64,000 bases of DNA, taken from Odobenus rosmarus divergens (lineage: Eukaryota; Chordata; Mammalia; Carnivora; Odobenidae). The stretch lies in NCBI RefSeq assembly GCF_000321225.1, contig NW_004450285.1, positions 4,740,971 to 4,804,970 on the forward strand, in the 5' to 3' direction. The position numbers and the translations under genes are program-made. The notes under the pieces were generated by a model that saw only the letters and a program-made list of their open reading frames with translations, was not told where the DNA came from and searched no databases. This document shows positions 11,312-23,129 of the stretch, in pieces; positions within the stretch are counted from its first letter, which is position 1; the number at the start of each line of letters is the position of its first letter.

Positions 11312-11764
11312 AAATTATTTATGTTCAGTAGTAGAAAAAAGGCCTAGTTGACAGTACAGAGCAGTTCCCAAATGTCAAAGGCCACCTTTCTCATTCTTAG
11401 CCCCCTCTTTAGGCCAAGGGCAGTTGAAATCAGGCCACAGGACATTCATCCATGCCATCCGGATTTCTACCATTGTTAAGATTTTATTGATCAGGAGTTT
11501 CTTCGGAGAATGTAGTCTGTGGTTGGACTAGAGGCAGTCTCTCCTCCTTCTTTTGTTGTGGGTCGAGTTGTTGAGGGGGCAGTGGCTGCACAGACACATT
11601 TAAGACCCTGAACAGGCTCCATCAGCTGGATGTAATATAAGCAAAATTTATGACAGAAACAAAATGATTATTAGTCCTTGAAACAAGCTTTAAAATCAGG
11701 AGTCTAGATTATAAAACCCAGGCAGTATATATGCTGGTTCTGAGAAAGTGTTACTGTAGCCTTA

Positions 11765-12140
11765 TTTAATATATTAAGATATTGAGAGGAAAAAACCATT
11801 AATATCTATAAATAGGTGTTAAATAAATTATAGTGCATTAATGAAATGCAATACCTTTCACCCAGTTAAAAATGGCATTGCAGATAAATATCCATTAATA
11901 TTGATAGATATTTATGATGTATGGTTAAGTGAAGAATTCAAGTTACTAAGCAGAATATTGACATTAATATATATGCATAGAAAAATGTGTGGAAATAAGT
12001 TTATGAAAGTATTAACAGTAGTTACCTCTAAGAGGTGTGGTTGTGGGAGATTTTAAATTTATTTCATCTTTTGACTTATCTGTGTAGATTCTCATTTTTC
12101 TATGGCCAAATGTATTGCTTTTGTAACGAGTAAAAAAAGG
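11765..12140 (+). mobile_element. Old L1 3' end (L1M-class)
   Basis: 'AAATTATAGTGCATTAATGA', 'GTTAAGTGAAGAATTCAAGT', 'ACAGTAGTTACCTCTAAGAG' and 'TGTATTGCTTTTGTAACGAG' plus an A-tract follow the 3' end of old L1 subfamilies in order. Nothing codes. Confidence 0.6.
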
Positions 12141-12820
12141 TAAACAAATATTTCTTTGCATGATGGAATTATGCTTGATTTCTATTTTTATGCATTTTGT
12201 GATTTTTAAGATATCCTAAAATAAACTATTGTCAGTATTATTAACTACAAATAACACAAAGATAAGTTATCATTTTTTTAAAAATCCCAATTTATGTAAA
12301 AATGTGAAGTTATGAAACTAATAAGTTTAAGAATGCCCACCAATTCAAATGCAAGGTCATCTATGCAGCACAGTGACTTTATTTTATGTTAGCTTTATAT
12401 TAAGTTTTAGTATCTGGCTGGGTCTAATTCTGATTACCTTTCATGTTCAACTGTTTTAGGGAGGGGAAAAGGGCTATTCAATTTTTTTAATTACTAGTTC
12501 AAAATATTTTCAATTTAATTAAATTCACAATTAATATTTGTTGCTTCTACAATCGTGTGATCCTATTATCTGAAAATAATACAAAAATTTTCTCCTCCTT
12601 TTTAATATATAAGCTCTTTTTTGGTAACTGCTTTCTAAATCTTAATAATTTTGAATAATAGAAGATAGATTCCTTGACCTATTCATGACCTCCATGGAAG
12701 ATTTAGCTTGCCGTGGTTTAATAAATACTGGCAGAAGACAGGAGACTCCTGGGTAGGTGGCAAAGACAAGGTATCACTTATAACAATAGCAGTAGCCAGA
12801 GTAACATTGTGGTGCTTGTC
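12141..12820. other. No feature recognised
   Basis: AT-rich unique sequence. The open frame at 12708-13046 runs through the next SINE and is not a gene. Confidence 0.5.
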
Positions 12821-12833
12821 TAAGCCCCAGTTC

Positions 12834-13003
12834 CTGGGTGCCTGGATGGCTCAGTCAGTTAAGTGGCTGCCTTTGGCTCAGGTCCTGAGATTAAGCCCCG
12901 CATCACATCGGGCTCCCTACTCAGCAGGGCGCCTGCTTCTCCCTCTTGCTCCCCCTGCTCATGCTCAATCTCTCTCTCTCTCTCTCTCTCTCTGTCAAAT
13001 AAA
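12834..13003 (+). mobile_element. CAN-SINE lacking its first bases
   Basis: It begins 'CTGGGTGCCTGGATGGCTCA'. A (CT)n run at about 12967-12993 and TCAAATAAA end it, with no TCTT and hardly any A-tail. TSDs TAAGCCCCAG lie at 12821-12830 and 13004-13013. The loss of the A-tail with intact TSDs points to tail shortening after insertion. Confidence 0.95.
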
Positions 13004-13013
13004 TAAGCCCCAG

Positions 13014-13638
13014 CTCCCACAGGGCAACAAGAGGAGGGCCAGGTGATGCCTGTACACACAGTGGAGTGTGTTACAGAAGAACCTTGAGTTTAGGAAGTCT
13101 GATCTGAGAGAGGGGCCTTATGTATTACACCATGTAATACAGCTCCAGAGGGAGAGCTTATTTTTATTATATTGGATAGTAAATAAATCTCCAGCAAATT
13201 ATGCCTATCTTCCAAACCTGCTTGCTATACAAACCTCTTTAAAAAGATAATCCAGAGCAAGTTAGATGTCACAGAACAATTGCAACTCTTCCCACTAATG
13301 ATAAAAATTGCTTTGCATGGTTTCAGCTTGCATGATCATTTTTATGATCTTGCACTACTATGTTAAGTGAGGACTACATTCTCACACACACACACAAAAT
13401 AAATCTTAGAATTTGAATCAAGTTTTAAAATATGACTTAAAATCTATATATATATTTATTATAAATCACTTTAGTGTTTACTGGCAGTTTTTTAATGTTG
13501 TACTTCCCCCATTCTTCAGCTCATAATTTACTGCATCTCCTATTTACATACAATCTTCAAGTCAAAATTTCATTAATGACATTTAGCTTTTTCTTGTTTT
13601 CCCTATTCTTAAATGACTTAGAATGGGTTTCTATTTTT
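13014..13638. other. No feature recognised
   Basis: Unique sequence with a short CA run near 13382-13398. Open frames here lack domains. Confidence 0.45.
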
Positions 13639-13639
13639 C

Positions 13640-13825
13640 TTTTTTTTAGAGTTTTTATTTATTTATTTGACAGAGAGATAGCAAGAGCAGGAACACAAGC
13701 AGGGGGAGGGGAGAGAGAGAAGCAGGCTTCCTGCAGAGCAGGGAGCCCCATGTGGGACTCGATCCCAGTGCCCTGGGATCATGGGCTGAAGGCAGCGGCT
13801 TCACGGCTGAGCCACCCAGGCACCC
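13640..13825 (-). mobile_element. CAN-SINE
   Basis: 'TTTTATTTATTTATTTGACA' forms the tail end and 'GCTGAGCCACCCAGGCACC' the head end. A short possible TSD GTTTCT lies on both sides. It contributes the middle of the 162-codon forward frame at 13474-13962, which is therefore not a real gene. Confidence 0.93.
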
Positions 13826-13826
13826 T

Positions 13827-14665
13827 GTTTCTTTCATATAATAAACTTGGCTTAATACATAATTTTGTGATATCAATTTACATTATAACTGTCAATAGAC
13901 ACTACACTTGTACTGGGAAAGTCTGGGACAAACTGGGTTTTAATATCTTTTATAGAATATGAAATCATGGAATTCTGTGCTTCTCAAAGGAATGCACTAT
14001 TACCATTGAAGACACATGATGGTGTCCTAGGCATTATGTAAGCCTAAAAGACAAACATAGCACTTCTCATCTTTAAGTGTCAATATTACACAAAAGTGGT
14101 TTTGTTCTCTCTTTAAAAAAAAAGACAGTTTTTAATATTAAAACACACATATATTATAAATCAGGATAGGAAAACTTCATGAAGTTTTATGGTAAAACAA
14201 GAAAAATAATTTGAAAATTCATGTGTTACAGGTAATTTATACTATATGCTTTAAACTCACTGGGGATGTTTTTTCCTTTCCACTGACATTAATGACATTC
14301 TGTTAAATATACTTGAGAATCACTTAGAGAAATTCTATATTCCAGTTACCAGATGTGTTCCTTTTCCTTTCCATTTTTCTTTACAATTTTTGGAATTGCA
14401 TGTATCAGAATTAATAGTATCACAGTTAGTCTTCCTTGTACTGTCAAACTGTTTTATGCTAAGGTAAAGTTTGGGCAAAAGGGTTGAGAGGATTAGTATA
14501 CCAAGCGAGACAGAGCTGTATCAGAATTAAGGATTTATCACATTCCATTTGCTAATTGAAGGGATTGGTGATTTGGGAAGTATAAAAAATTTTCCGGACT
14601 CTACATATATATCTATGCATGTACATCTATGCATTCACATACATTCACAAATGCAACTGGGGTAA
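13827..14665. other. No feature recognised
   Basis: Unique AT-rich DNA with an A-tract near 14116-14123. No gene is seen. Confidence 0.45.
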
Positions 14666-14669
14666 GATC

Positions 14670-15140
14670 TAATACTTATTAGGTGCTTACTATGTGTCTG
14701 GCATTCTTCTGAGGATACATTTATTCATTTATTTACTCATTTATTCATTATTCCAGATATGTACAAATTTGTCCTTAAATATACTTAAATTTATCTTAAA
14801 TATACTTTTAGCATTTATCTTAAATATACTTTTAGAATTTCATCTATCATTAAATATTCCTGTATATTATTGTTTTAATTTGCATAGTATTCCACATACT
14901 GAAATATTTTTTCACAATTTCTCTGTCCTTGCATTTTTAGGTTCTCTCCAGCTTTTAATTACTATAAATATCATTCAGTAGTTATAATAGTAGCATCATA
15001 TATATATCTTGCTGCTCACCTCTGCCTTTGTTCTTAACACAAATTATTAGAAGTGAATTACTGAGTCAATATGTATGATTACTTTTAATGATAATGATAC
15101 ACTTTTTTCTTCAGGAAAATATACCAATTTACAGCTGAAA
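14670..15140 (-). mobile_element. MIR fragment followed by old L1 3' fragment
   Basis: 'TTAGGTGCTTACTATGTGTC' (14679-14698) is antisense MIR. From about 14840, 'CACAATTTCTCTGTCC', 'GTTCTCTCCAGCTTTTAATT' and 'AGAAGTGAATTACTGAGTCA' follow the antisense 3' region of an old L1. Between them is a local triplication around 'TTAAATATACTT' (14775-14835). Confidence 0.5.
14772..14836. repeat. Short tandem triplication
   Basis: Three near-copies of a unit of about 22-30 bases built around 'ATCTTAAATATACTTTTAG' lie head to tail at roughly 14772-14836. The last two copies are nearly identical, suggesting slippage. Confidence 0.7.
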
Positions 15141-15144
15141 AAAT

Positions 15145-15710
15145 ATTTTATTGGAATCATTGTTTCTCTAGACCCTAATTAACAGTATTCTAGCCCTTTA
15201 AAACATCTTTGCTAATTTCAAAAGCTAATATTCTAGAGATACTGGGTAAATTCTCATAAGAGACAACCAGCTCTTCCCAAGCCCAGAAGCAGAAGCCTGA
15301 TGTATCACATGGTCATGCAACTCTGGATATGGCTGAAGGGAGTGGGGCTATGAGGCAACTGGCTCAACACAAGTTGTATTCATCAGATTTTCTTTCAGTA
15401 ACTAAAACTGAGACATGAAAACTATGTGACATAACGGGAAATTCTAAGCCAGCTATCATTACAGACCATGAATTAATATTACAGTTTTATGAAAGTCATA
15501 ATTGGCCATGTACAGTAAGATAAGTAGAACAGTGCATCTTCAGAAAAACAATGAAGTAGATGCACTTGGAGAAAGAGCAAAAGAGAATGTGAGGTTCCGG
15601 GAGGATACAGAAAGACAAAGGGAGTGACCGATTGATGTTTTACTACTTATGTGGATCCTGGGTAGTCTTCCTAATGATGAGTTCCATGATATTATTCTGT
15701 ATCATTTATT
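15145..15710. other. No feature recognised
   Basis: Mixed-composition unique DNA leading up to the 3' end of the next L1. Confidence 0.4.
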
Positions 15711-16124
15711 TTGTATTTTTTTTTATTTTTTGCTTGCCACAAGTGTACCTGCTCTCTGTCACCATACAACACTATTACAATATCATTGACTATATTCCCT
15801 ATGCTGTACCTTTTATTCTCCTGACGTATTCATTCCATAACTGGAAGCCTATACCTCCCATTCCCCTTCACCCATTTTGACCGTCCCCCCACCCCCATCC
15901 CCTCTGACAGCTGCCAGTGTGTTCTCTGTGTTTACAGATTTGATTCTGCTTTTTGTCTGTTTGTTTATTTATTTGTTTTGTTCTTTAGATCCCATATATG
16001 ATTGAAATCATATATTTGTCTTTCTCATCTGAATTATTTCACATAGCCTAATACCCTCTAGGTCCATCCATGTTGTCTCAAGTGGCAAAATCTCATTCTT
16101 TTTTATGGTTGCATAATCTTCCAT

Positions 16125-16127
<3 letters not shown>

Positions 16128-16160
<33 letters not shown>
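16128..16160. repeat. (GT)n microsatellite inside L1
   Basis: An uninterrupted run of about 16 GT units, located where L1 copies carry the short TATATA stretch just upstream of the 'AATATTACTCAGCC' landmark. Confidence 0.95.
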
Positions 16161-16162
<2 letters not shown>

Positions 16163-17852
16163 TGAGATATCTTCCCTATCTATCAGTAGACACTTGGGTT
16201 GCTTCCATATCTTGGCTATTATAAATAATTTTGCAGTAAACATAGGGGTGCATATATCTTTTCAAATTAGTATTTTTGTTTTCTTTCAGCAAATATCCAG
16301 TAGTAGAATTATTGGATCATATGGTATTTTTATTTTTAATGTTTTTAAGTAACCTCCATAGTATTTTCCACAGTAGCTGTACCAATTTATATTCCCACCA
16401 ACAGTGTATGAGGGTTCTTTTTTTTCCACATTCTTGCCAACTCTTGTTATTTCTTACCTTTTTTATTTTAGCCATTAAAGCAAATGTAGGTAGTATCTCA
16501 GTGTGGTTTTGATTTGCATTTTCCTGATAATTAATGATGCTGAGCATCTTTTCATGTGTCTGTTGACCATTTATATGTCTTTGGAAAAACATCTATTGAG
16601 ATCCTCTGTCCATTTTTTTATCATATTGTTTATTTTTTGTTGTTCAGTTATAAGTTCTTTATATATATTTTGGATATTAATCCCTTACCTGGTATATCAT
16701 TTGCAAACATCTTCTCCCATTCAGTAGGTTGCCTTTTGTTTTGTTGTTGGTTTCCTTTACTGTGCAAAAGCTTTTTATTGTGGCATAGCCCCAGTAGTTT
16801 CTTTTTGCTTTTATTTCCCTTGCCTGGGAGGCATATTTAAAAAAAAATGTTTCTATGGCTGATATCAAAGAAATTACCACCTGTGTTCTCTTCTGGGATT
16901 TTTATGGTTCAGGTCTCACATTTAGGTCTTTAATCCATTCTGTGTTTATTTTTGTGTATGGTGTAAGAAAGTGGACCAGTTTCATTCTTTTGCACATAGC
17001 TGTTCAGTTTTCCCAGCACCATTTGTTGAAGAGACTGTCTTTTCCACATTGAATATTCTTGCCTCCCTTACCATAGATTAATTGGCTGTATAAGTGTGGG
17101 TTTTTTGCTGGGCTCTTTTTTCTGTTTTACTGATTATGTGTCTTTTGTGTGTGCCAGTATAGTGTGTTGATTACAACAGCTTTATAGTATATCTTGAAAT
17201 CTGGACTTGTGACACCTCCCTTTGTTCTTCTTTCCCAAGATTGCTTTGGCTATTCAGAGTCTTTTTAGTCCCATTATAGTATTTGTTCTGGTTCTATGAG
17301 AAATACTGTTGGTATTTTGTTAGGGATTGCATTAAATCTGTAGATTGCTTTGGGTAATATGGGCATTTTAACAATATCAATTATTCCAATCCATGAGCAT
17401 GGAATATCTTTCCATTTGTTTGTGTTATCTTTAGTTTCTCTCATCAGTGTTTTATTGTTTTCAGAATACAGCTCTTTCATCTCCTTGGGTAAGGTTATTC
17501 TGAGGTATCTTATTCTTTTTAAAAGTTTCAATAGTAAGTGGAATTTTTTTCTTGATTTCTCTTTCTGCTACTTTGCTATTAGTATATAGAAATGCGAGCA
17601 ATTTCTGGGTATTAATTTTATATCTTGCAACTTAGTTGAATTCATTTATTACTCCTAATAGTTTTTTGATGGAGTCTTCAAGGTTTTCTATGTATAGTAT
17701 CATGTCATCCGTAAATAGTGATGGTTTAGCCTTTTCCTTACCAATACAGATGGCTTTTATTTCTTATTCTTACCTCATTGCTGTGGCTAAGACTTCAAGT
17801 ACGATGTTGAATAAAAGTGACAGGAATGGACATTCTTGTCTCGTTCCTGATC

Positions 17853-18206
17853 TTAGAGGGAAGTTCTCAGTTTTTCAACATTGAGTATGATGTCAGCTGT
17901 GGATGTTTCATATGTGGCCTTTATTATGTTGAGATATGTTCCCTCTGAACCTACTTTGTTGAGAGTTCTTATCATGAATCGATGTTGAATCTTCTCAAAA
18001 GCTTTTTCTGCATCTGTAGAGATGATCACATGATTTTTATTGTTTGTTTTGTTGCTGTGGTGTATCACATTGATTGATTTGCAAATATTGAACCACATTT
18101 GCATCCCTGGAATAAATCTCACTTGATCATGACAAATGATCCTTTTAATGTATTGTTGAATGTGGGTTGCTAATATGTTGTTTAGTATTTTTGCATCTGT
18201 GTTCAT
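17853..18206 (-). pseudogene. L1 ORF2 reverse-transcriptase remnant
   Basis: An open piece of 117 codons is read on the reverse strand. It contains '[15 protein letters not shown]' and '[16 protein letters not shown]', which match the L1 RT segment holding the first catalytic aspartate (ISTDAEKAF). It then breaks off at 'NVEKLRTSL', after which the frame shifts. It is part of the dead L1 at 15715-18895. Confidence 0.9.
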
Positions 18207-18899
18207 CAGGGATATTGGCCAGTAGTTTTCTTTTTTTGTGGTGTCTTTGGCTGGCTTTGGTATCAGGGCAATGCTGGCCCTAGAGAGTGCATTTGGCAGC
18301 TTTCCTTTCTCTTCTGTTTTTTGGAATAGTTTGAGTAGAATAGATAGTAATTTGTCTTTAAATGTTTGGTAGAATTCACCTGTAAATTTATCTGGTCCTG
18401 GACTTATATTTTTGGTAGTTTTGATTACTGATTCAATTTCATTACTAATAATCAGTCTGTTCAGATTTTCTATTTCTTCCTGCTTTAGTTTTGGAAGATT
18501 ATATGTTTCTAGGAATTCATTTCTTCTAGATTATCTAATTTGTTGGCGTATTTTTTTGTAGTATTCTCTTATAATTCTTTATATTTCTGTGGTGACAGTT
18601 GTTACTTCTCTTTCACTTCTGACTTTATTTACTTGCTCTTTCTCTTTTCCTCTTGATGTGTCTGGCTAAGGTTTTATCAATTTTATCTTTTCAAAGAACC
18701 AGCTCTTGATTTCATTGATTTTTTCATTTTTTAAATATCCATGTCATTTATTTCTGCTCTGATCTATATTATTTCCTTCCTCCTACTCATCTTGGGTTTT
18801 GTTTGTCCTTCTTTTTGTAGTTCCTTAGGTGTAAGGTCAAATTGTTTATTTGAACTTTTTCCTGTTTCTTGGGGTAGGCCTGTATCACTGTGTCCTTTT

Positions 18900-20105
18900 T
18901 GATTGAGCTTATGAACAGCCTGTGTTTTAACCTTTGACATAGTGATGTTCTTTAAGACATATTTATTAACAGATAAAGTAGGGAGGCAAGGAGAGGTTAT
19001 TTGACCTAGATCTCTAATCAGTATTATCAGCAATCATGTTACTTATGTGAACTAATACAACCATTTGCTGGGCAATCTAGGATTTCCTGTGTTCTAGATG
19101 AACATATTAGAGTTGCTGTAACCACCATTCCAGAGAAACAGAAGGATCTGGGTAGAGTCCCTTGTGGGAAAGGTAGTATCACTGAAATGCTGTGGATGGA
19201 CTGTTAGAGAGAGAGGTCAGGGCCATGCTGTTCAGGTATCTTTGAAAGATATCTTTTTGAAAGGACTGCAAGGAGGAGGTTCAGTGTTCTCTCCTGAGCA
19301 TGAAGCTAGCTTTAGGTGTTGCTTCCACAACTGCCTATTGCCATTGATGATTGTTCTTTTCTTCCTTTGGGGGAGTAAGGGGAGAGGACACAGTCTGAGT
19401 GGTTTCTGTTGAAAAAAAAGAAAGAATGGAAAGATGAGCTAGCTATTAATTAGGTATCACCATGCTAACAGAAATAGAAATGGGGGTTGTCTTGAGCCTG
19501 TCAGTGGAGCAGTTTCTAGAGATAACAATGATGATAAAATATTTTTTGAGAGAATGTGCCCACTGCCTGTCAGGTTTTGTTGCCCATTGCAAAAAACATA
19601 GGATGTCAAGGAGCCTAGCCTTCTGGTTTTGTGTTCTATATATCTGTATGCATTTTAGTAAGCCAGTTAACTTTCTTATAAATTATTTTCTTCCTTTATT
19701 TAATTGGGAGAAAAATATCTGATCTCCCTACTTCACAAATTCATTTATTAGAAAAAGAAAATAAAGGATCTGAAAATGTTCTAAAAATTAAAGCACTGTT
19801 GTCACTGATATATTGTTATATGGGAGAGACCATCTTGAAATTTGACCACTGTTACTAAATGGTCACATTAACACTGGAGTTCACAGTAAGTACTATGCAT
19901 TTCATTCTGAAAAGGTTAGAAGAATACTGATGAGTGCTTCTTGTTGAGCTTGGACGTTAATAACACACTAAACCTACTATTAACACTCTCCAAACTGCAA
20001 AACATGTATACTTGGCAATAGGTTTTGGCCAGTTGACATTCAGTTATTTTCAGCTGGCTGAACATGGCTAAATTTTTAACTTCATTTTTTTTTAAAAAAA
20101 TAAAA
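18900..20105. other. No feature recognised
   Basis: Unique sequence. The small frames at 19164-19412 and 19462-19722 show no domain and have no gene context. Confidence 0.5.
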
Positions 20106-20120
20106 AACCTTTTGAAAGGT

Positions 20121-20317
20121 TTTTTTTTTAAAGATTTTATTTATTTATTTGAGAGAGAGAGAATGAGAGATAGAGAGCACAAGAGGGAAGAGAGTCAGAG
20201 GGAGAAGCAGACTCCCTGCTGAGCAGGGAGCCCGATATGGGACTCGATCCTGGGACTCCAGGATCATGACCTGAGCTGAAGGCAGTCGCTTAACCAACTG
20301 AGCCACCCAGGCGCCCC
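20121..20317 (-). mobile_element. CAN-SINE, little diverged
   Basis: The layout is complete: T-tract, 'AAAGATTTTATTTATTTATT', 'CAGACTCCCTGCTGAGCAGG', 'CAACTGAGCCACCCAGGCGC'. TSDs are CCTTTTGAA (about 20108-20116) and CCTTTTTGAA. It is very like the copies at 29471-29661 and 59715-59912. Confidence 0.97.
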
Positions 20318-20324
20318 TTTTTGA

Positions 20325-20930
20325 ATATTTTTAATCAAGATCATAGTTAGTCTTTTATTTCAACTAGTCTAATTAGCTAATGGAGCATGCTCTAGCGGTA
20401 GGCTGAAGGAAAAGGTAACAAAATAATAAGAAGGTAAAAATATATTTCCTAGCAATTAGTGCATCAGATATTTTAGTCCTCACCAGATACTTTTAGACAT
20501 TCATGTCTGAATGACTATTTTAGATTAGTAATTGCTTCATTTTTTTATTATCTTGACATTAAACAGATTATTTTTCAAGATGATTTGCGTTATGTCTTGA
20601 TGACAATGCAACTAGTTCAGAGTATGTTAGTGTTATTCTGATCTTACAGTTGCTATAAAATATAACTTAATATGATTCTTATTGAATTAGTATATGTTTT
20701 TGATTCATAAAATAATTCTAAGAACAATTATGTGAAAGTAAAAAGGCTTAATTTTTCAAGGAATGCTAATGAACATGGTTATTAGCCAAATTCTTGCTTC
20801 AAGACCTGTATGGCAGTATTAAATCATGGTTAGAAACTTCAAATAATATTTGTACTAATAAGCATGTAAGTAATAAGTTTTATACATTATAAATTTCATT
20901 CTAATAATAAAAATCATTTAAATGATTTGT
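20325..20930. other. No feature recognised
   Basis: AT-rich unique DNA up to the left TSD of the pseudogene candidate. Confidence 0.45.
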
Positions 20931-20934
20931 GTGG

Positions 20935-22319
20935 AGTCCCTTCTTCCTTTTTCTTTCTTTCTTTCTTTTTAATAAAGGCCTTTGTTTTTTCTATACCTTT
21001 ACAGATACAAGTGGCAACACTCTTGAACCCATGGAGAACTGTGGTCACACCCACATCTGCTGTGGGGCATCTACTGAGAAGCTGAAGTGTCATGACATGG
21101 GTGGCCAGGCCCCACCCAGGACAAAATTCTACTCTGCAATCAGGATGTTGCCTTCTTGTAGGTAATATAGAGATGCTGAGTCACAGGCTGGGTAGTGGTT
21201 GCCATGGAAACGGTCTGTTCAAGTTTGCCTTCAGCCTGAATTTTTAGGTAACTGGATCCACATGGGGCTCCTTGGCAAGGACAGCCTGGTAATGGAGTGG
21301 GACACCATGCACAGCTCCTGCTGGTTCACTTTGCCCTCCACCTCTACAATACCTGCGTTCTGGGTGCTAAGGCCATCTTGTTGGTGTCAGGCTTCAGGTG
21401 GATGATTTATGTATGATTTATGTGTCAGGGTGGAAGGTGTCAAACCAGAATTTCTACATGGACTGACTCACATGGGAGATGTCTACCTCTTCTAGGTACT
21501 ACAAGTTTGTAGCATCGGGTTGGTCCTGGTGGATCTGGCATCCAGATACTCAGCATCTGGGATGGTGGTTCCACCACTGGGTTCATCTTGGGGGGTTTGC
21601 AGCTGGGGGCAGCAGGATGCTCAGGTAGGTACTTACTTAAGTGACTCCAGCTTCTCCTGAAGCTTGTGCACCTAGCTGTTAGATAGGCTGATCCTCTGCC
21701 ACAGGGTCTTCAGCTCATCATTCTCAACCTGCTCTTGCAGGCAGCACACCTGGCTCTTGTTCTGCTGGAAGAAGCAGGAGGAGTGCAGCAAGTTGATGAG
21801 TATGCAGGGCCCCTAGCTGACAGGATGATCTTGGTGGTGGACATGGGACTGGCCATTGCTCATGTGCTCATTCTGCACAGTTTCCATGGTTCACTTCGGG
21901 GTGACATCTGTCAGAGGGGCAGAGGGGCTCTTGGAGGGCCTCTGGGACATTGCTATGGGCAGCAGCTCAGGGGGCTCTGAGCCAAGCCCTTGTCAGGCTA
22001 ATCCTGCTGCAGCCAGTCTCTATGTCTTTAAGTCAGCAGGCTCTGAGTGTGCTTGGAAAATGAAGTGAGCTAATAAATTTGTATGCCCCAGATCCTGGGA
22101 GCAGGTAAAGTCACCCATAGAAATGGCACGCTAATCTACCAGGCCCCCTCCCATGGAGGTGATGTTCTCACTGCCAACATCTACAGAATATGCATTTGCT
22201 TCTCCTTGGCTGCCTGACTCTGTGGTGTCTAGTCTCCTGGATTTACTTCCAGAGACTGTTATGCCTGCTCCTGACTGGTGACCTCCTGGGCTGCTCTGGG
22301 TGTGATGCTCAGTCCCTTC
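20935..22319 (-). pseudogene. Processed-pseudogene candidate, parent gene not identified
   Basis: Four things set this block apart. (1) It is clearly GC-richer than the AT-rich DNA on both sides. (2) Its left end is a TTTC-type tract (20946-20970), which on the reverse strand is a decayed A-rich tail after an ATTAAA. (3) The 9-mer AGTCCCTTC occurs at both ends (20935-20943 and 22311-22319), as a TSD would. (4) Reverse-strand reading gives broken coding-like stretches. Around 21775-21650 there is a helical, Gln/Glu/Leu-rich segment with 'LQEQVEN' and 'LWQRISLSNS', then a stop. These fit a reverse-transcribed mRNA of about 1.3 kb with several frame breaks. I do not recognise the parent. The forward frames across it are shadows. 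Confidence 0.5.
20946..20970. repeat. (TTTC)n tract, probable decayed poly(A) tail
   Basis: TTTTTCTTTCTTTCTTTC-type repeat. Read on the reverse strand it is an A-rich (GAAA)n tail placed exactly between the left 9-bp direct repeat and the pseudogene body. Confidence 0.85.
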
Positions 22320-22640
22320 CCCTTAACATAGATTGTTTCAAATGTCTTTTCATATAATCTCCCACTACATTTTACTGTTTTTGTAATCTAATGTTTCATT
22401 TTGAAATAATTTAAAATTTTTTTCTAGAAGTACAATTAATTCTACATGAAGTACCTAGATTCTTTTCTATAAAGCTCTTATAAGGATACCTCTCTTATAT
22501 ATAATTAATATCAAAATTATAGTCATTTCCTATTACCCTTTTAATCAACATCATCCATAATACAAAAAAAGTAAGACCTAATTCTACAGTTAAAATCCTC
22601 AGTTTAGTTGGAAGGCTGCATCTTGCCATGAACTTAAATA
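22320..22640. other. No feature recognised
   Basis: AT-rich unique DNA between the pseudogene candidate and the next SINE. Confidence 0.4.
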
Positions 22641-22670
22641 GATGTGGAACTAAAAAAAAAAGATAAAACT

Positions 22671-22860
22671 GAGCGCCTGGGTGGCTCAGTCATTAAGCAT
22701 CTGCCTTTGGCTCAGTTCATGGTCCCAGGGTCATGGGATCAAGCCCCGCATCGGGCTCCCTGGTCCTTGGGAAGCCTGCTTCTCCTTCTCCCACTCCCCC
22801 TGCTTGTGTTCCCTCTTTCATGTGTCTCTCTCTGTCAAATAAATAAAATCTTAAAAAAAA
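22671..22860 (+). mobile_element. CAN-SINE
   Basis: 'GAGCGCCTGGGTGGCTCAG' to TCAAATAAATAAAATCTT plus A-tail. The TSD is 'AAAAAAAAAGATAAAACT' on both sides. The target was itself an A-run, so the SINE tail and the TSD merge. Confidence 0.96.
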
Positions 22861-23129
22861 AAGATAAAACTAATTACCAACAAGAGTGAAAATATTTTAA
22901 TTGGAAATTGTCATAAAGCCATGTAAATTTCAGTGCTTTCCTCCCTCCTCCACATCTAGCAAAAATTCAGAAAGTGAGTCATGAAGACGACTAAAATATC
23001 AGGCTAAATCATTTCAAAAGAAAGGATTTTTTTTCTCAGTGACTTAGTAAAATTTTTATAATATTTGCATTTTAACTGATAAATTAAGTTTTATTCTTTG
23101 GAATTTTTAACATCAAAGAAAAAATAAAA

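Larger units (their letters stand above)
15715..18895 (-). mobile_element. L1 LINE, 5'-truncated, decayed ORF2 (about 3.2 kb)
   Basis: The L1 3' UTR starts on the left and ORF2 is read leftward from about 18.8 kb. Reverse-frame pieces match ORF2 in order: the RT finger/palm region (17853-18206), the '[12 protein letters not shown]' region (17274-17531) and the C-terminal region (16317-16592). The RT catalytic box reads F-T-D-D at 17704-17715 instead of F-A-D-D, and stops and frameshifts separate the pieces. A (GT)n microsatellite lies at 16128-16160. The 5' end is lost around 18.9 kb. No convincing TSD was found. Confidence 0.92.

Noticed and set aside
12708..13046. Open frame of 112 codons
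   Set aside because: It reads through the CAN-SINE at 12834-13003; the 'SLSLSLSL' part is the (CT)n run.
13474..13962. Open frame of 162 codons on the forward strand
   Set aside because: Its middle third is a reverse-strand CAN-SINE (13640-13825) and the flanks are unique AT-rich DNA; it has no domain and no gene structure.
21199..22068. Forward frames (68-81 codons) in the GC-rich block
   Set aside because: The A-rich tail and the broken coding text point to the reverse strand; the forward frames overlap one another without a domain.
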